Source: Luzula sylvatica
Lineage: Eukaryota; Streptophyta; Magnoliopsida; Poales; Juncaceae
Assembly (NCBI GenBank): GCA_946800325.1
Contig: OX326959.1
Location: 1,061,501-1,125,500, forward strand
Length of the DNA stretch: 64,000 bases
Reading direction: 5' to 3'
Below are positions 34,893 to 45,949 of the stretch, piece by piece; within the stretch, counting starts at the first letter, position 1; each line of letters starts with the position of its first letter. A program made the translations under genes and the position numbers. The notes under the pieces were generated by a model that made no database searches, was not told the origin of the DNA, and saw nothing but the letters and a program-made list of their open reading frames with translations.

Positions 34893-35999
34893 TCATAACG
34901 AGTGTGGACGATTCACCCAAATCAGCGGTGCATCGGTGGGAAGAAAGGCATCGTCGATGAGAGGAAACGGTCCGAGTTTCTCGCCAATCATATCATACAC
35001 TCCAACCTCATGCCCGAGGTATTCCCATTGACGAGTATCACACAAGTCTGCAAAATATATACCATTTGTAAGGCATCTCTCCATTGTATGCACGACCACT
35101 GCTGAGTTATTCCCCACAAAAAGCGCAAGCTCGTCAACACTCTCAACTTCTTTCCATTTTTTTGACTTCTGATCAAGACTTAAGACCCGAAACCGTTTTT
35201 TGGGTTTCGTCTCCGATCTTTTTGGAAACCTCATAACGAGTAATAACTCTCCTTTGAAATCGACAAGATATCTCTCACTTCTATACATACAAAACGGTAT
35301 ACATGGTTTAACTCGCTTCATCTTTGGTCTAGAACCAACATCAACGGAGAAAAAATATCGGCCATAGGAAGCAGCAAAAAATTGTCCTTTAAAACAAATG
35401 ACATCGGATAGTACCGGCATTAGAGAGCCAGTGTGAATATATGATATTTTAACCTCGCGCCAAGACTTATCACCGGGCCTCCAAATTGCCAGTAAATATC
35501 TCCAACCAAAAAGGATCATGACCGTGAAATCTGATCTCTCTTTTGGGTCATGAGATAAGACGGCCTTCGATACGATTACCTTTTGCATTTGCTCAGGGGG
35601 GTAACCAAAATCGATATCATCGAAATAGGGAGGAAGGGGTGGCAAATCTGTGACCTCTCTGGTATATGGGTTCACCATTCGGCATTTGAGTTCTATATCT
35701 ACCGTGAAAAGCCATCCAAAGGAGGAACCGCAAATGTGCTGCCCATATAATTCCGGGATGTCAATGGAGTATGGTCTTTGGCCCGTCAAGTCAAAGAAAT
35801 TTCGTTTCTTCGTCTCGGGATCTTCGCCCAGTACCATCCAAGGAAGTCGAGGCACCATACGAGATTCGTTCGTTTCTTTATCTTTTGCTGCTGAACGCCA
35901 ATTCGGGCACACGGCGCCGAATCGGTTCAAATCTCCAAAACCGAGGCATCTCTTCACGCTATGAAGCAAATCAGTCGGAAGGTTAGCCCAATCCGCCAT
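34893..35999 (-). CDS. F-box protein with DUF295 (KIB-type) domain
   Basis: 368-residue predicted substrate receptor of an SCF (SKP1-CUL1-F-box) ubiquitin ligase. The F-box is at the N-terminus (MADWANLPTDLLHSVKRCL...FGAVCPNWRSAA, residues 1-45). The rest is a DUF295 beta-propeller-like domain, with NPYTREVTDLPPLPP, SFGWLFTVD, YLVDFKGELLLVMRF, RVLSLDQKSKKW, GNNSAVVVHTMERC, GIYFADLCD and a closing IGEKLGPFP. The frame is open upstream to 36047, but a TGCAG acceptor at 36027-36029 falls inside that extension, so the ATG at 35999, which heads a classical F-box, is preferred. Its target is unknown. The gene is absent from the second copy of the segmental duplication. Confidence 0.88.
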   Translation of the reverse strand: MADWANLPTDLLHSVKRCLGFGDLNRFGAVCPNWRSAAKDKETNESRMVPRLPWMVLGEDPETKKRNFFDLTGQRPYSIDIPELYGQHICGSSFGWLFTVDIELKCRMVNPYTREVTDLPPLPPYFDDIDFGYPPEQMQKVIVSKAVLSHDPKERSDFTVMILFGWRYLLAIWRPGDKSWREVKISYIHTGSLMPVLSDVICFKGQFFAASYGRYFFSVDVGSRPKMKRVKPCIPFCMYRSERYLVDFKGELLLVMRFPKRSETKPKKRFRVLSLDQKSKKWKEVESVDELALFVGNNSAVVVHTMERCLTNGIYFADLCDTRQWEYLGHEVGVYDMIGEKLGPFPLIDDAFLPTDAPLIWVNRPHSL

Positions 36000-36026
36000 G
36001 CCTTGCTCTCTTCTCCTCTCAGTGTC

Positions 36027-36571
36027 CTGCATTGTTAAACGAAGCAAAACTAATTAATTCATTAATTAACCAGTTAAATTCGATGCGATTCTTAGAGTAT
36101 TCTTTGGAATGGAAGGAAATCTAAACAAATCATCTCAATGGAAAATAAAAAAAAGGTCCAATTTTGGTGCTCGTAACTTTTATGCCAAGGACCAGTACCA
36201 ATTTGGACCCAATTTTGATCGTGGATGCACTAATTCTTCACTGTTCAGACCTAACCGATGCAGCATCATTCACTTTTCAATTATACCATTCGAATTGACT
36301 TAAATACAGATACAAGAACGAGTTTACCTTTCAAAATTAGAAAACCAACAGTTGAAATAGATAAAGGGTTAAAAAATAAAATTGTGCAATCTTAAGCCAT
36401 ATATTTTTTAAAAGGAAAATCGCTCAAATTATGAAACGATAAGAAAATAACTGGAATCAATTACAGTAGACACAATTTATCAGAATTAGAAAAGGAAGAC
36501 AAGAAACCATGGAAAGATTTGGAAAAAAGAAAGAGAGTTCGAATTGTACAGTGAGATCGAAAAAGGGTTAC
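36027..36571 (-). other. 5'-leader intron of the F-box gene
   Basis: Minus-strand AATAG|GTAACC at 36567-36572 and TGCAG|GACACT at 36026-36029 delimit a 545-bp AT-rich candidate intron between a non-coding first exon and the coding exon. Inferred from splice signals only. Confidence 0.5.
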
Positions 36572-36960
36572 CTATTATGAAGACGAAGCAACGGAGGAAG
36601 AACTACGTATCCAAACCCGAGATTGAAGAACCTGTCTTTCACTCACTTGTGTTACTTCAATTCCACTGATAGAATTCAATTGTGCGAAAAGGGGAGATGG
36701 GGAAGACGAAGAAAGCCTGGAGTAATCTACGATTTTGAAGGAAGAAAGCCTGGAGTAATTTGCGATTTTGAACAAAGAAAGGCTGGAGTAATTTGCGATT
36801 TTGAAAGTATAATTAGTAATTAGTATTAGTAATCAGTAATATAATCAGAGAAATCGAAAATGCAAGAGCGGTTAGACAGACAGTGTTTAGAAGAAGGGTT
36901 GTGTTTGAGTTCTCTGATTGTATGTGGTCGTGATTCTCGTGAAGCCTGTGCAGTGCAGCT
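36572..36960 (-). promoter_or_regulatory. first exon and promoter region of the F-box gene
   Basis: Upstream of the leader intron. Contains three tandem 33-bp units (next entry). No clear TATA box was assigned. Confidence 0.4.
36708..36806. repeat. 3 x 33-bp tandem repeat in the F-box leader
   Basis: Units start at 36708, 36741 and 36774; each contains AAGCCTGGAGTAAT and ACGATTTTGAA with one or two changes. The unit is a multiple of three, but it lies in the probable non-coding leader. Confidence 0.85.
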
Positions 36961-37011
36961 CATTAATTTCACTTAATTAACTTCATGCCATCCATCCGCT
37001 ATACCAACTCG

Positions 37012-37872
37012 TACAGAGTGCTGAGTGCTGAGTGCTGAGTGCTTGCTTCTTGAAAATTCGAGTTACAAGCCCATTTCAACGCATGCCCAAAACTAAATCC
37101 ATGTTAGCCCAAAACAAACATCAACACATAATTTAAAATTTAATTAACACATGTGTTATATTTAATTATTCATGCCACTTAATTATACTGTTAATTATAC
37201 TGTTAATTTAATTAACACATGTGTTATATTTAATTATACTGTTAATTATAATGTTAATTTAATTAACACATGTGTTATATTTAATTATACTGTTAATTGT
37301 TTATTAAATTATCTATATGCACATTTAACATATCTTTTCTAAATTAATATTCATGCAACAAAATGTTTAACTTACTTATTATTTTTTACAATCTAAATTA
37401 GCATTTTTTATTAGTAATTTTTATAAATTTTAGAATCCAATTTAATTTCTTTGCTAAATTAATATTCAGGAAACTACAAAAATAATTATAATATGTTGAA
37501 TTAATATTCAAGAACTTACAATAATTATAAAAATAAAGTATTTTAATCTTTAACTTTATATGAGTAGTATTTTTTTAATTAATACGTTTAATGGTTTTTG
37601 AACTAATAATTTACATTTGTATTATCAAATGAATAACAATAAATGATAATTATAATCATATTAATTTTCATACAAAATCCATACCAAATTAATAGTTAAT
37701 TCATAACTTATTAACAACTAATTTATACCAAATTAAACACATGCATTAACAACTACTAATTCTTGAGCTAAAATTTTTTGTGTTTACCAAATTTATGAAG
37801 TAACACTTAATACATACCTAACTAGTCATCAATTACATTCATAATTATTGTCGACATTAACAGTTAATTCAT
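37012..37872. repeat. AT-rich spacer with short tandem repeats
   Basis: A GAGTGCT heptamer is repeated about four times at 37016-37043. At 37139-37300 there are three copies of a unit containing the palindrome AACACATGTGTT. No gene in any frame. Confidence 0.6.
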
Positions 37873-38437
37873 ACCTCTGTCACAAACATCATACCCAAAG
37901 CATATCCAAAACTAAAATATCATACCCAAAATAAAAATATGATTAACCTCTGTCACAGCCACGTGCTAATTATTTTATTTATTAGATTACCTATCACTAA
38001 TAAGTTTTAAGTTTGATATTATTTATAATTTTCGTGGCACCTTGAATCAACAACAACTACAATATAATTAATGATATGCCACTACATGTGTCGTGTTGTC
38101 TGATTCTTTATATTTATATTTGTTATTGTATGAAATATTATGAACTACAATGTTATAATATTTGTTGTTATGTTTTATTTTAAAATCATGTTAAACCTCA
38201 TATATTGTTATACAATAACATTAATATAAATGTTATTAGTGGATTAAGAAAATGAGATGTATGCTATCCTAATGTAAATTTTTAATTCTAAAACATATAT
38301 ATAATTATAGACAAATGAGTTCAAATAATTTTACTATGAGATGATATTATCAAAATTAACATACAAGTATGTATTTTTAAATTAGAATCGAAAAACATGA
38401 TTCACATATACACCGCGTAGCGTGATTATTCTCCTAG
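37873..38437 (+). mobile_element. dispersed repeat with Helitron-like 3' end
   Basis: Shares about 450 bp with 42609-43065 and, more distantly, with 44515-44995 and 45645-45795 (CTGTCACAAACATCATACCC start, ACTACATGTGTCGTG middle). The right end reads CACCGCGTAGCGTG, an imperfect hairpin, then ATTATTCTCCTAG followed by T. That hairpin-CTAG-T arrangement is the typical 3' terminus of plant Helitrons. The 5' TC end was not identified. Non-coding. Confidence 0.45.
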
Positions 38438-38438
38438 T

Positions 38439-39290
38439 TTCTACTCAAATTATAACAAAACTTTTGATTTATGCAAAATTATACTTCTATATAAAGTAAT
38501 AAAATTCTTGATCATAGATGAGGTCACGTCACCTCTTTGATACTTTGGTCATTTTTTGGTTTATTTATATTTTGGTCCTTCTTTATTTACATTTTGATCC
38601 ATTTTTACATTTTGGTTTTTTTTTCTTATTTTATATTTTGGTCTTTTTTTGGTTTATTTACATTTTAGTCTTTTTTTTCATTTTGATCTTTTTTTCCTAT
38701 TTTAACAAATCGATAGTGTGAATAAATTATTGTAACTAATAATTATTTCCAAATTAATTAATTATTAAACATAAATATATACTCTATATGGACAAGCAAG
38801 ATTCACACATATTTACATACTATGTTAAGACATTTTTAAAAATGTACTAATTTATGTATTGATGAACCGATGAATCATAGTTGATGGTGTTTATATAATT
38901 ATAATTATAATTATAATTATATGTCATGATTATTTACAAATTTTTTGCAATGAACATAAACCTGGACCATCACATGCTTAAGATATATAAAAGAATCATA
39001 TAATGAAAAAACGAGAAAACAATAGTAATTCAGTCTGTTTGGTTTATCCAGATATGAAAACAACAAAATTGAATCGAGAATGAACAATATTAATTTTTAA
39101 AACGAATTGAATTGAACAAATCGAAAAACCAAACTGATTAACCGTATTTGACCGGTTCGATTTCCGGATAAATTGATCCCTTTGCCCATTCATATGTAGT
39201 CTGACGGAGTCAAAACAATTATACCGAAAACTATGATGGCACGTACCTTTTTTAGTGCTTACGGATAGAGGTGGCAATCAGACGGATCAT
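38439..39290. other. AT-rich DNA, no gene
   Basis: Contains a pyrimidine-rich patch (CATTTTGGTC repeats, 38560-38690) and a (TAATTA)n run at 38898-38925. Part of 38870-38970 resembles 43085-43180. No coding domain. Confidence 0.5.
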
Positions 39291-39295
39291 GTCGA

Positions 39296-39935
39296 GTACG
39301 AATCAGGTCATTTTGGATTCGGGTTGTTTCGATTTGCATTCGGATCATCGGATCGAACAGGTCGCGGGTCGTTCGAGTTCGGATCGTTTCGATTTTCGGA
39401 TCATTCGATTGTGAGTTGTTTCGTTTTTCGGTTTATTCGGTTCAGATCATTTCGGTTCCAGGTCGTTTCGATTTTCGGATCATTCGGTTCCGGGTCGTTT
39501 CAGTTTTCGAGTCATTATGTTCCGAGTCGTTTTGGTTTCCGGACCATTCGAGTCTTGATTATTTCGATTTTTGGGTCGTTCGAATATCGCAAAATTTGAT
39601 TTCGAATTATTCAATTTTTCGAAATTTTGTTTTCGGGTAATGAAAAATTTATTTATTTATCCTGAACAATAGGCTATTGTTTTAGCAATAACATATTTAT
39701 TTTCGGATTATTCGGGTAATGAGTTTCGGATATTTGAGTTTCGGGTTAGTTCGTGTTTCGAATTGTTCGGATTTCGGAAAAATTAAATTTCATGTCGATT
39801 TCGGGTTCGGATAATTCAATTTCGGATTGATTTCAATTTCAAATCATATTCGGTTTCATTCATCCGGTTTCGATTTCGGATATTTGACTTTTCAACATTT
39901 TTCGATTCAGTGTGGATTCGAACATTTTTCGGGTC
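39296..39935. repeat. TTCGG-rich degenerate minisatellite
   Basis: About 640 bp of diverged repeats built on TTCGGATCATTTCGGTTCCGG and GTCGTTTCGATTTTCGG. The frames that span it are open because of composition, give Phe/Arg/Ser-rich peptides and are not genes. Confidence 0.75.
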
Positions 39936-41147
39936 AGATCGCATTTTGCCCGCTCCAGTTATGGGTTGATACAAAATATATTTGCATTCGACATTTCCTC
40001 TTTTGTATAACTTTTTTTATATATATAAGACAGAGATGAAAAATATATATATATATTCTCCGTGAAATTTAGGACCGTGCTACGAATATTGTAATTTTAT
40101 GTGTATAACCTTTTTGTACAATAACATTTTAGAATGAATTAATATATTAATTTTATTGTATCTATAATTAATTTAACTATAATGTATTAATTTTGTTCTA
40201 TCTATATAATTCATTTAACAATATTAATTCATAATATATGATTATATCGGTGTTTATTGAGATCTTTCTATTTGCAATCGCAAGCCTTATTATTTGAAGT
40301 CATACGTTAAAAGTTAAAACTCTATTGGTATTGGACTCATTTGAATATATGAGTTGCATATGTACTTTTTCCATTAAATTTATACTTGGACAATATATAT
40401 TATAATTGTTTTTTTCTTAATAAAATATGAGTACTCAATCGGATGATAATAATAAAATTATCTCAAGATAAAATCTTATAATAATGGATTAATCTCATCA
40501 TATTTACATAACTCATTTAAATGTAATAATACATATATTTCCTGATTATTTCATGTTGTGATAACAAATAACTATTTTTTTACAACAATTATCCTTAATA
40601 ATTTTTAAAAATAACCAATATTCTTGGTTATGGTTTGAACTCTTGTATTTTTATTTTAACATTTTTACATGGGTTTTATTCGAACTATAATTCAAAAACT
40701 CGAAAAAATTCAATGAGAATTATGTTAACTTCACTCGTTGACATTTCGAATTGAAACGGCCTATAACTTGAACTCTGTAAACACGAACCAATTCTGAGAT
40801 GGCTCAGTTGACTCGAACCAACTCAATACGAGCAAAAAAAAAATGATTAATTAATTATTATATCCTTATTGACTATTAGGAAATATAAACATAAAAAATA
40901 TAACCGTTAGAAAATTACATTTTTATTAACTGTCTTCTAGTCTCAAAAGTCGCAAAATAAATGATAATTACTATATCATCCCAAATAAAACTGTATCGTA
41001 ATAATATCAATCTCATCATACTTATATAATCATTTGATTATAATAATATATGATATATATTTTCTAAACACAATACATATTATACATTTTTTATATCTAT
41101 GATATTTTATTTATGTATGTATGTTATTTTTTTTAAGATATATTTTG
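39936..41147. other. AT-rich intergenic DNA
   Basis: Nothing recognisable beyond a short (TA)n run near 40040-40060. Confidence 0.5.
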
Positions 41148-41153
41148 TTACAT

Positions 41154-41679
41154 GTATGGGTGTTCAAATGGTTCGGTTTATTCGAATAGCGAACCGAACC
41201 GGTCGACTCGGTTTAATCGGTTTGGTTTTTCGATTTATTTGGTTCGGTTCGGTTTAAAAAATGGTATGGTCCGATTTATTCGGTTCGGTTTGGATTTGAT
41301 ATTCGAAAAACCGTTTAAACCGAACCGACCGAAAAACATCCCATCCTTCATAATTTTTTTAATATGTTAAAGAAAATTATAAAAAAATGATATAATAATC
41401 CTATAAAATAATGTAATTATAGTTTATAATATGTATTTATATTTTTGGATAAATAAAATATATATTTTTGGATAAATTTATTTTATTTTAAAATTATATT
41501 GTTTCTTATTCGGTTTAATCGAATAAACCGAATAAGAATTCGGTTTATTCGGTTCGATTTTTAATCGGTTCGAAAGTTAAAACGGTTCGGTTCGGTTTGA
41601 ATTTAGTTCGGTTCGATTTAAATCGGTTTTGCCTTATTCGGTTCGGTTTGAACCGAACCGACCGAATGAACACCCCTAC
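41154..41679. mobile_element. 526-bp terminal-inverted-repeat element
   Basis: Ends match as inverted repeats (left GTATGGGTGTTCA, right reading GTAGGGGTGTTCA on the other strand) and are followed inwards by GGTTCGG-rich sequence that is also inverted between the two halves. TTACAT flanks both sides (41148-41153 and 41680-41685), a likely 6-bp TSD. No coding capacity. Fragments with the same TTCGGTT style occur at 31960, 32740, 34430 and 44158. Confidence 0.6.
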
Positions 41680-41699
41680 TTACATTAAGGGGTTGTTTA

Positions 41700-42012
41700 T
41701 TTTGCAATAAATGTGGCGGTTAGTACGTACTGCATTAGTCTATTTTGTGGTGCTTGGTTTGATGTAATTTATGAAACTACTGCTACTCGGATTACATTCT
41801 CACCCTCTTTTCCTGCAAGCTGCAACTGGACTTCCCCTCAAAATAACAAGCGGTGGAGTTACATCACATTTACAACATACCTTCAACTTGGCGGGAGAGT
41901 CTGAAATCACCACTCGCTCGTCCTCTCTGCTCGCTCCAGCCCACCGCTCCCTCTCTTCGTACAGCACAGCTTCTTCTTTTCATTCCGCCGTCTCTACTCG
42001 CTCCAATTCTGT
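41700..42012 (+). pseudogene. orphan promoter and first exon
   Basis: A GC-richer island, unlike its surroundings, with a pyrimidine-rich leader (CTCGCTCGTCCTCTCTGCTCG) ending TCCAATTCT|GTAAGTG, a strong donor site, followed by T-rich intron-like sequence. No downstream coding exon is found before the MITE at 42158. It looks like the 5' end of a gene whose rest was lost or lies elsewhere. The gene is not recognised. Confidence 0.4.
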
Positions 42013-42157
42013 AAGTGAATGATTTGTTCTCAAATTCAAAGCTTTTCTTGTTATTAGGGTTTGAATTGGTTGTTTTGGGGATAAGTCTCAATAGATCTTC
42101 CAATTAAATTCTGTAAGTGCACGAATGCATATAAAACTTTAAAGGAAAAGGTTGGAC

Positions 42158-42382
42158 CTCCCCACTTACCCTCCCCCACACCTCTTGATGTGTTGGCATA
42201 AGGCTTAACACCTTCAAATTTAACATCTTAATTATGATTTAACACCTTAATTTGTAGTTTAACATCAATGATGTTAAACTATAAATTAAGGTGTTAAATC
42301 ATAATTCAGATGTTAAACCATAGTGGTGTTAAGCGTTACGATGACACATTAAGAGGTGTGGGGGAGAGTTGGGGGAAGTGCA
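42158..42382. mobile_element. hairpin MITE
   Basis: 225 bp that folds back on itself almost entirely. The left arm (CCCACTTACCCTCCCCCACA, CTCTTGATGTGT, GCTTAACACC) is the reverse complement of the right arm (GGTGTTAAGC, ACACATTAAGAG, TGTGGGGGAG). The loop is near 42268. No coding frame. The long hairpin could be processed into small RNAs if transcribed. Confidence 0.7.
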
Positions 42383-42608
42383 TCACTACTCTTAGTTTAA
42401 AAGTATGAAATAATAATATACTATAGGATAATCGTAACATCTTACTTTAATATGTTTGATCATTTTATGGTATAACTAATAAATATCTATGTGTGCGTTT
42501 TATTAAAATTAAATAAATATTGGATGCTACATAAATAATATTTATATTTGATAAATAAACGTAATGATGTATATTCTACATGACTTAAACAAATATTTAA
42601 TTTTGATA

Positions 42609-43065
42609 TTACCCTCTGTCACAAACATCATACCCAAAGCATATCCAAAACTAAAATATCATATCCAAAATAAAAATATGATTACCCTCTGTCACAACCA
42701 CGCGCTAATTATTTTATTTATTAAATTATCTTTCACTATTAAGTTTGATATTATTTATATTTTTCGTTGCACTTTGAATCAACAACAACTACAATATAAT
42801 TATGATATGTTACTACATGTGTCGTGTCGTCTGATTCTTTATGTTTATATTTGTTATTGTATGAAATATTACGAACAATAATGTTATAATATTTGTTGTT
42901 ATGGTTTATTTTAAAATCGTGTTAAAACTCATATATTATTATACAATGACATTAATATAAATGTTATTATTGGATTAGGAAAATGAGATGTATGTTATCC
43001 TAATGTAAATTTTTAATCCTAAAGCATATACATAATTATAGACAAATGAGTTCAGATAATTTTAC
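42609..43065 (+). repeat. dispersed repeat copy 2
   Basis: Strongly similar to 37873-38335, including the CACAAACATCATACCCAAAG start. The copy loses similarity at TTTTAC (43065), so it lacks the Helitron-like 3' end. Confidence 0.7.
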
Positions 43066-43084
43066 CAACTTGTAGAGGGGTGGA

Positions 43085-43570
43085 TTATAGTTGATGGTGC
43101 TTGTATTAATATATGTAATCATGTAGCGGTGGTTAAGACAGATATTTTTGAAATTGTTATTTACAAAAATACTCCAATGAACATGAACCTGGGGATCATA
43201 ATCTAGGCGGGTAATTTGTGTAATATTGGTTGAACTTGTGGTCTTCATGGATCAAGTAAACCAAAGAAAAATAAACATCAACCAGTTTTATTCCAAAAAA
43301 ATTATGTACAAAATGGAACATGCAAATTGGGAGTTTTTAGGACATATAATACATTACAAAATCCAATTTACAAGAATAGCTACGATTGTCAAAATTTGTA
43401 AAAATAACAATTTTGTAAGGTGATTTAGCTAAAGAGGTTAGAGTTTCGTCAGGAAAGATGATGAAGGAGATCAAGCAGTAATTTATGTCTTGATCAAGGA
43501 TTAAGTATTTCTAACCTCTTTAGCTTGATCAAGGATTAAGTATTTCTAACCTCTTTAGCCAGACTTTTTC
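43085..43570. repeat. repeat family inverted to 33590-33980
   Basis: See the 33590 entry. Includes an internal duplication of about 37 bp (TTGATCAAGGATTAAGTATT core) at about 43491 and 43528. Non-coding. Confidence 0.6.
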
Positions 43571-44514
43571 ACTAAAGACTGCATGAATTGGATCGCTCCC
43601 GTCACACACGAAACGGCACGACGTCCGCGTCCACGACCCCGCTTTGTAATATGGGTGAGATCACCAACGTCTTCTACGTCACTATCTGAGTCTGACAGAG
43701 TGGGACTTGGTCATCGACGTGTGGGGACGAGATCATCGGTTAAACTTAGCGCAAAATTAATCCGAGTTAATTTAGGTTAAACGAAAATCCGCGGCCACAT
43801 GCACAGTGTCTCTTCGGGACTCACAGACGTCGCATGCACTCTTTAGCCAGTAAAGTCTGGCGAAAGAGCTTAAACTTCTTAATCTCTTAATCACGACATA
43901 AATTAGTGCTGGATCTCTTTTGTCAGTTTCTCTGGCAAAATGATAACCTCCTTCGTCTGAACAGTTGGCGAAAAAACAACTTTTGCAAATTTGGACAAAT
44001 TGTAACTCTTTTTGCAAATTGGGGCTTTTGAAAAGATTATATGTCAAAAAAGTTCTCAAATGGGGACTTGTTTATCTGTCATTTTTTGATTGGATAATGA
44101 CACATGAAGTTTTTTTTGTCTTTCAGCACAAACATCCATTTTAGTGTCGTCGGGGGTGGTTCGGTTCGAGGCTTCGAACCAAATAGAATGCGATCAAACC
44201 GATTCAATCTGAATCGAATTATATTCCAATCGAACTGAATCGAATAAAATTTGAATCGATTTAAATTCGGACCGAATAAAGCGAATTTTTCTTAACTTTA
44301 TAAATAAGTATAAATAAAAATTTATTTTTGTTTTGTTATATTTGTGTTTTAAGACAAGAAAACTTTTTCAAAAAATAATAGAATTAAAAGATAGTGTGTC
44401 CATCTAAATAACTTCTCAAACTTATAACACCTACGAAATTGTATTGTTATTTTACAAAAATATATATTTAAAAAAAAATTATATGATGTAAAATAATTTG
44501 TATTTATGTTTATT
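43571..44514. other. mixed repeat DNA
   Basis: 43583-43780 is GC-richer, with a short Arg/Ser-rich frame that I do not recognise. 43790-44060 is another relative of the 33590 family. 44158-44290 is a TTCGGTT/CGAATCGAA scrap. No supported gene. Confidence 0.4.
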
Positions 44515-44995
44515 ATAAATTAAATTCCGATATTATTTATGAAATTAATTCCACTATTAAGTTTTATATTATTTTATATTTTTCATTGCATCTTGAATAA
44601 ATACAAAATATTACTACTATATAATTAATACGGTGTTACTACATATGTTATATGACTCATTATTTTAATATCTGATATTACATGAAATATGATGAACAGT
44701 GATGAAATATTTGTTGTTATATTTTTTCTAAAACTATATTATATCTTATTCTTATATATTATTCTATAATGACACTGATATAAGTATTATTATTAAAATA
44801 AAAAATGAGATTTTTTTTTATCATAATGTACAATAAATGTAAAACATATGAATAATCATACATAAATGAATTCAAAACATTTTATTCGAATATGATAGGA
44901 TTAATATTATCATACAAATGTGTAATTTGTATTACAATGAAAAACATAATTTAGATGCTCGTTGAATAGCGACTGTTCTCTTAGTATAATTAAAA
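44515..44995 (+). repeat. dispersed repeat copy 3 (diverged)
   Basis: Aligns with the central and 3' part of 37873-38437 (TATTTTTCATTGCATCTTGAAT, TACTACATATGTTATATG) and ends GAATAGCGACTGTTCTCTTAGT, a degraded form of the Helitron-like end. Confidence 0.5.
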
Positions 44996-45644
44996 ATCGA
45001 ATAATTAAATTTCACAATTAAATACGGAATGTATAATGTATAATATATATTGGATTTCATTTGAATAAATCAAAATTTTATTGTCAATAGGTCAATAATT
45101 AATTCAGAAAGTTATATTACGATCAAATGTGAATGCAATGGAAAATGAAAAACTTATACATGACATACTATTAAATTAATAAGTAATATTATAAAACTTA
45201 CAACATACAACATATATTAGTATTGTTTTTGAAAATTTAATTTAAAAATCCATCAAATATATTTGTTTTAATTTTTTTTTTATGTTGACATTTATATTAG
45301 TATATTTTATAAATACTGTTTTCTAGAATTAGAATTGTATTTTATAAAAATATACAATTCAAAATATTAACATAATAAAAATTGAAGTATTTTATTTAAA
45401 TAATCTATTTTAAAAAATAGTATAGCTATCAGAATCTCATATAATACTAATTTGATTATTCTTGTGTTTTCCATCAAATAAATTTAAAACAATCATAGAA
45501 GATAAAAAAAAATTCATCCATTTAATTATTTTTCAAAACGGCTAAACACATATCAAATAATATTTTATTTTTAAAAATATAAATTTTCAAAAAAAATCAT
45601 ATGTTATAAAATAAATTAATATTTATGTTTATGATACATTAAAT
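44996..45644. other. AT-rich DNA, no gene
   Basis: Nothing recognisable on either strand. Confidence 0.5.
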
Positions 45645-45796
45645 TAAATGTTTATTAAGTTTGATAGTATTTATATTGTTCATTACATTTTGAATCAATA
45701 TAAAAATACTAGTTATATGTAATTAATGATATTTTACTACATATTTCGTACGGTTCATTATTTTTATATCGTGAACAACAATGTTATAATATTACT
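45645..45796 (+). repeat. dispersed repeat copy 4, cut by copia C
   Basis: Matches the GTTTGATAGTATTTATATTG...ACAATGTTATAATATT part of the family and stops where A-family copia sequence begins at about 45797. Confidence 0.5.
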
Positions 45797-45949
45797 TATG
45801 GATGATTCGATATCCTACAAGTAGGCTATATCATAAGCCTGTAAATACGGATTTATCGTGGCTAATGATGATAGATCGAAATCATATGATGATTCGATAT
45901 CCTACAAGGATGCTATGAAAGGTGATGATTCCATATGGCAAGATGCCAT

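Noticed and set aside
36000..36047. Longer F-box start (MLRLTMQDTERR...)
   Set aside because: A good splice acceptor lies inside this extension, and the F-box itself begins right after the internal ATG at 35999.
39255..39640. 114- and 74-codon frames rich in Phe, Arg and Ser
   Set aside because: Low-complexity translation of the TTCGG minisatellite.
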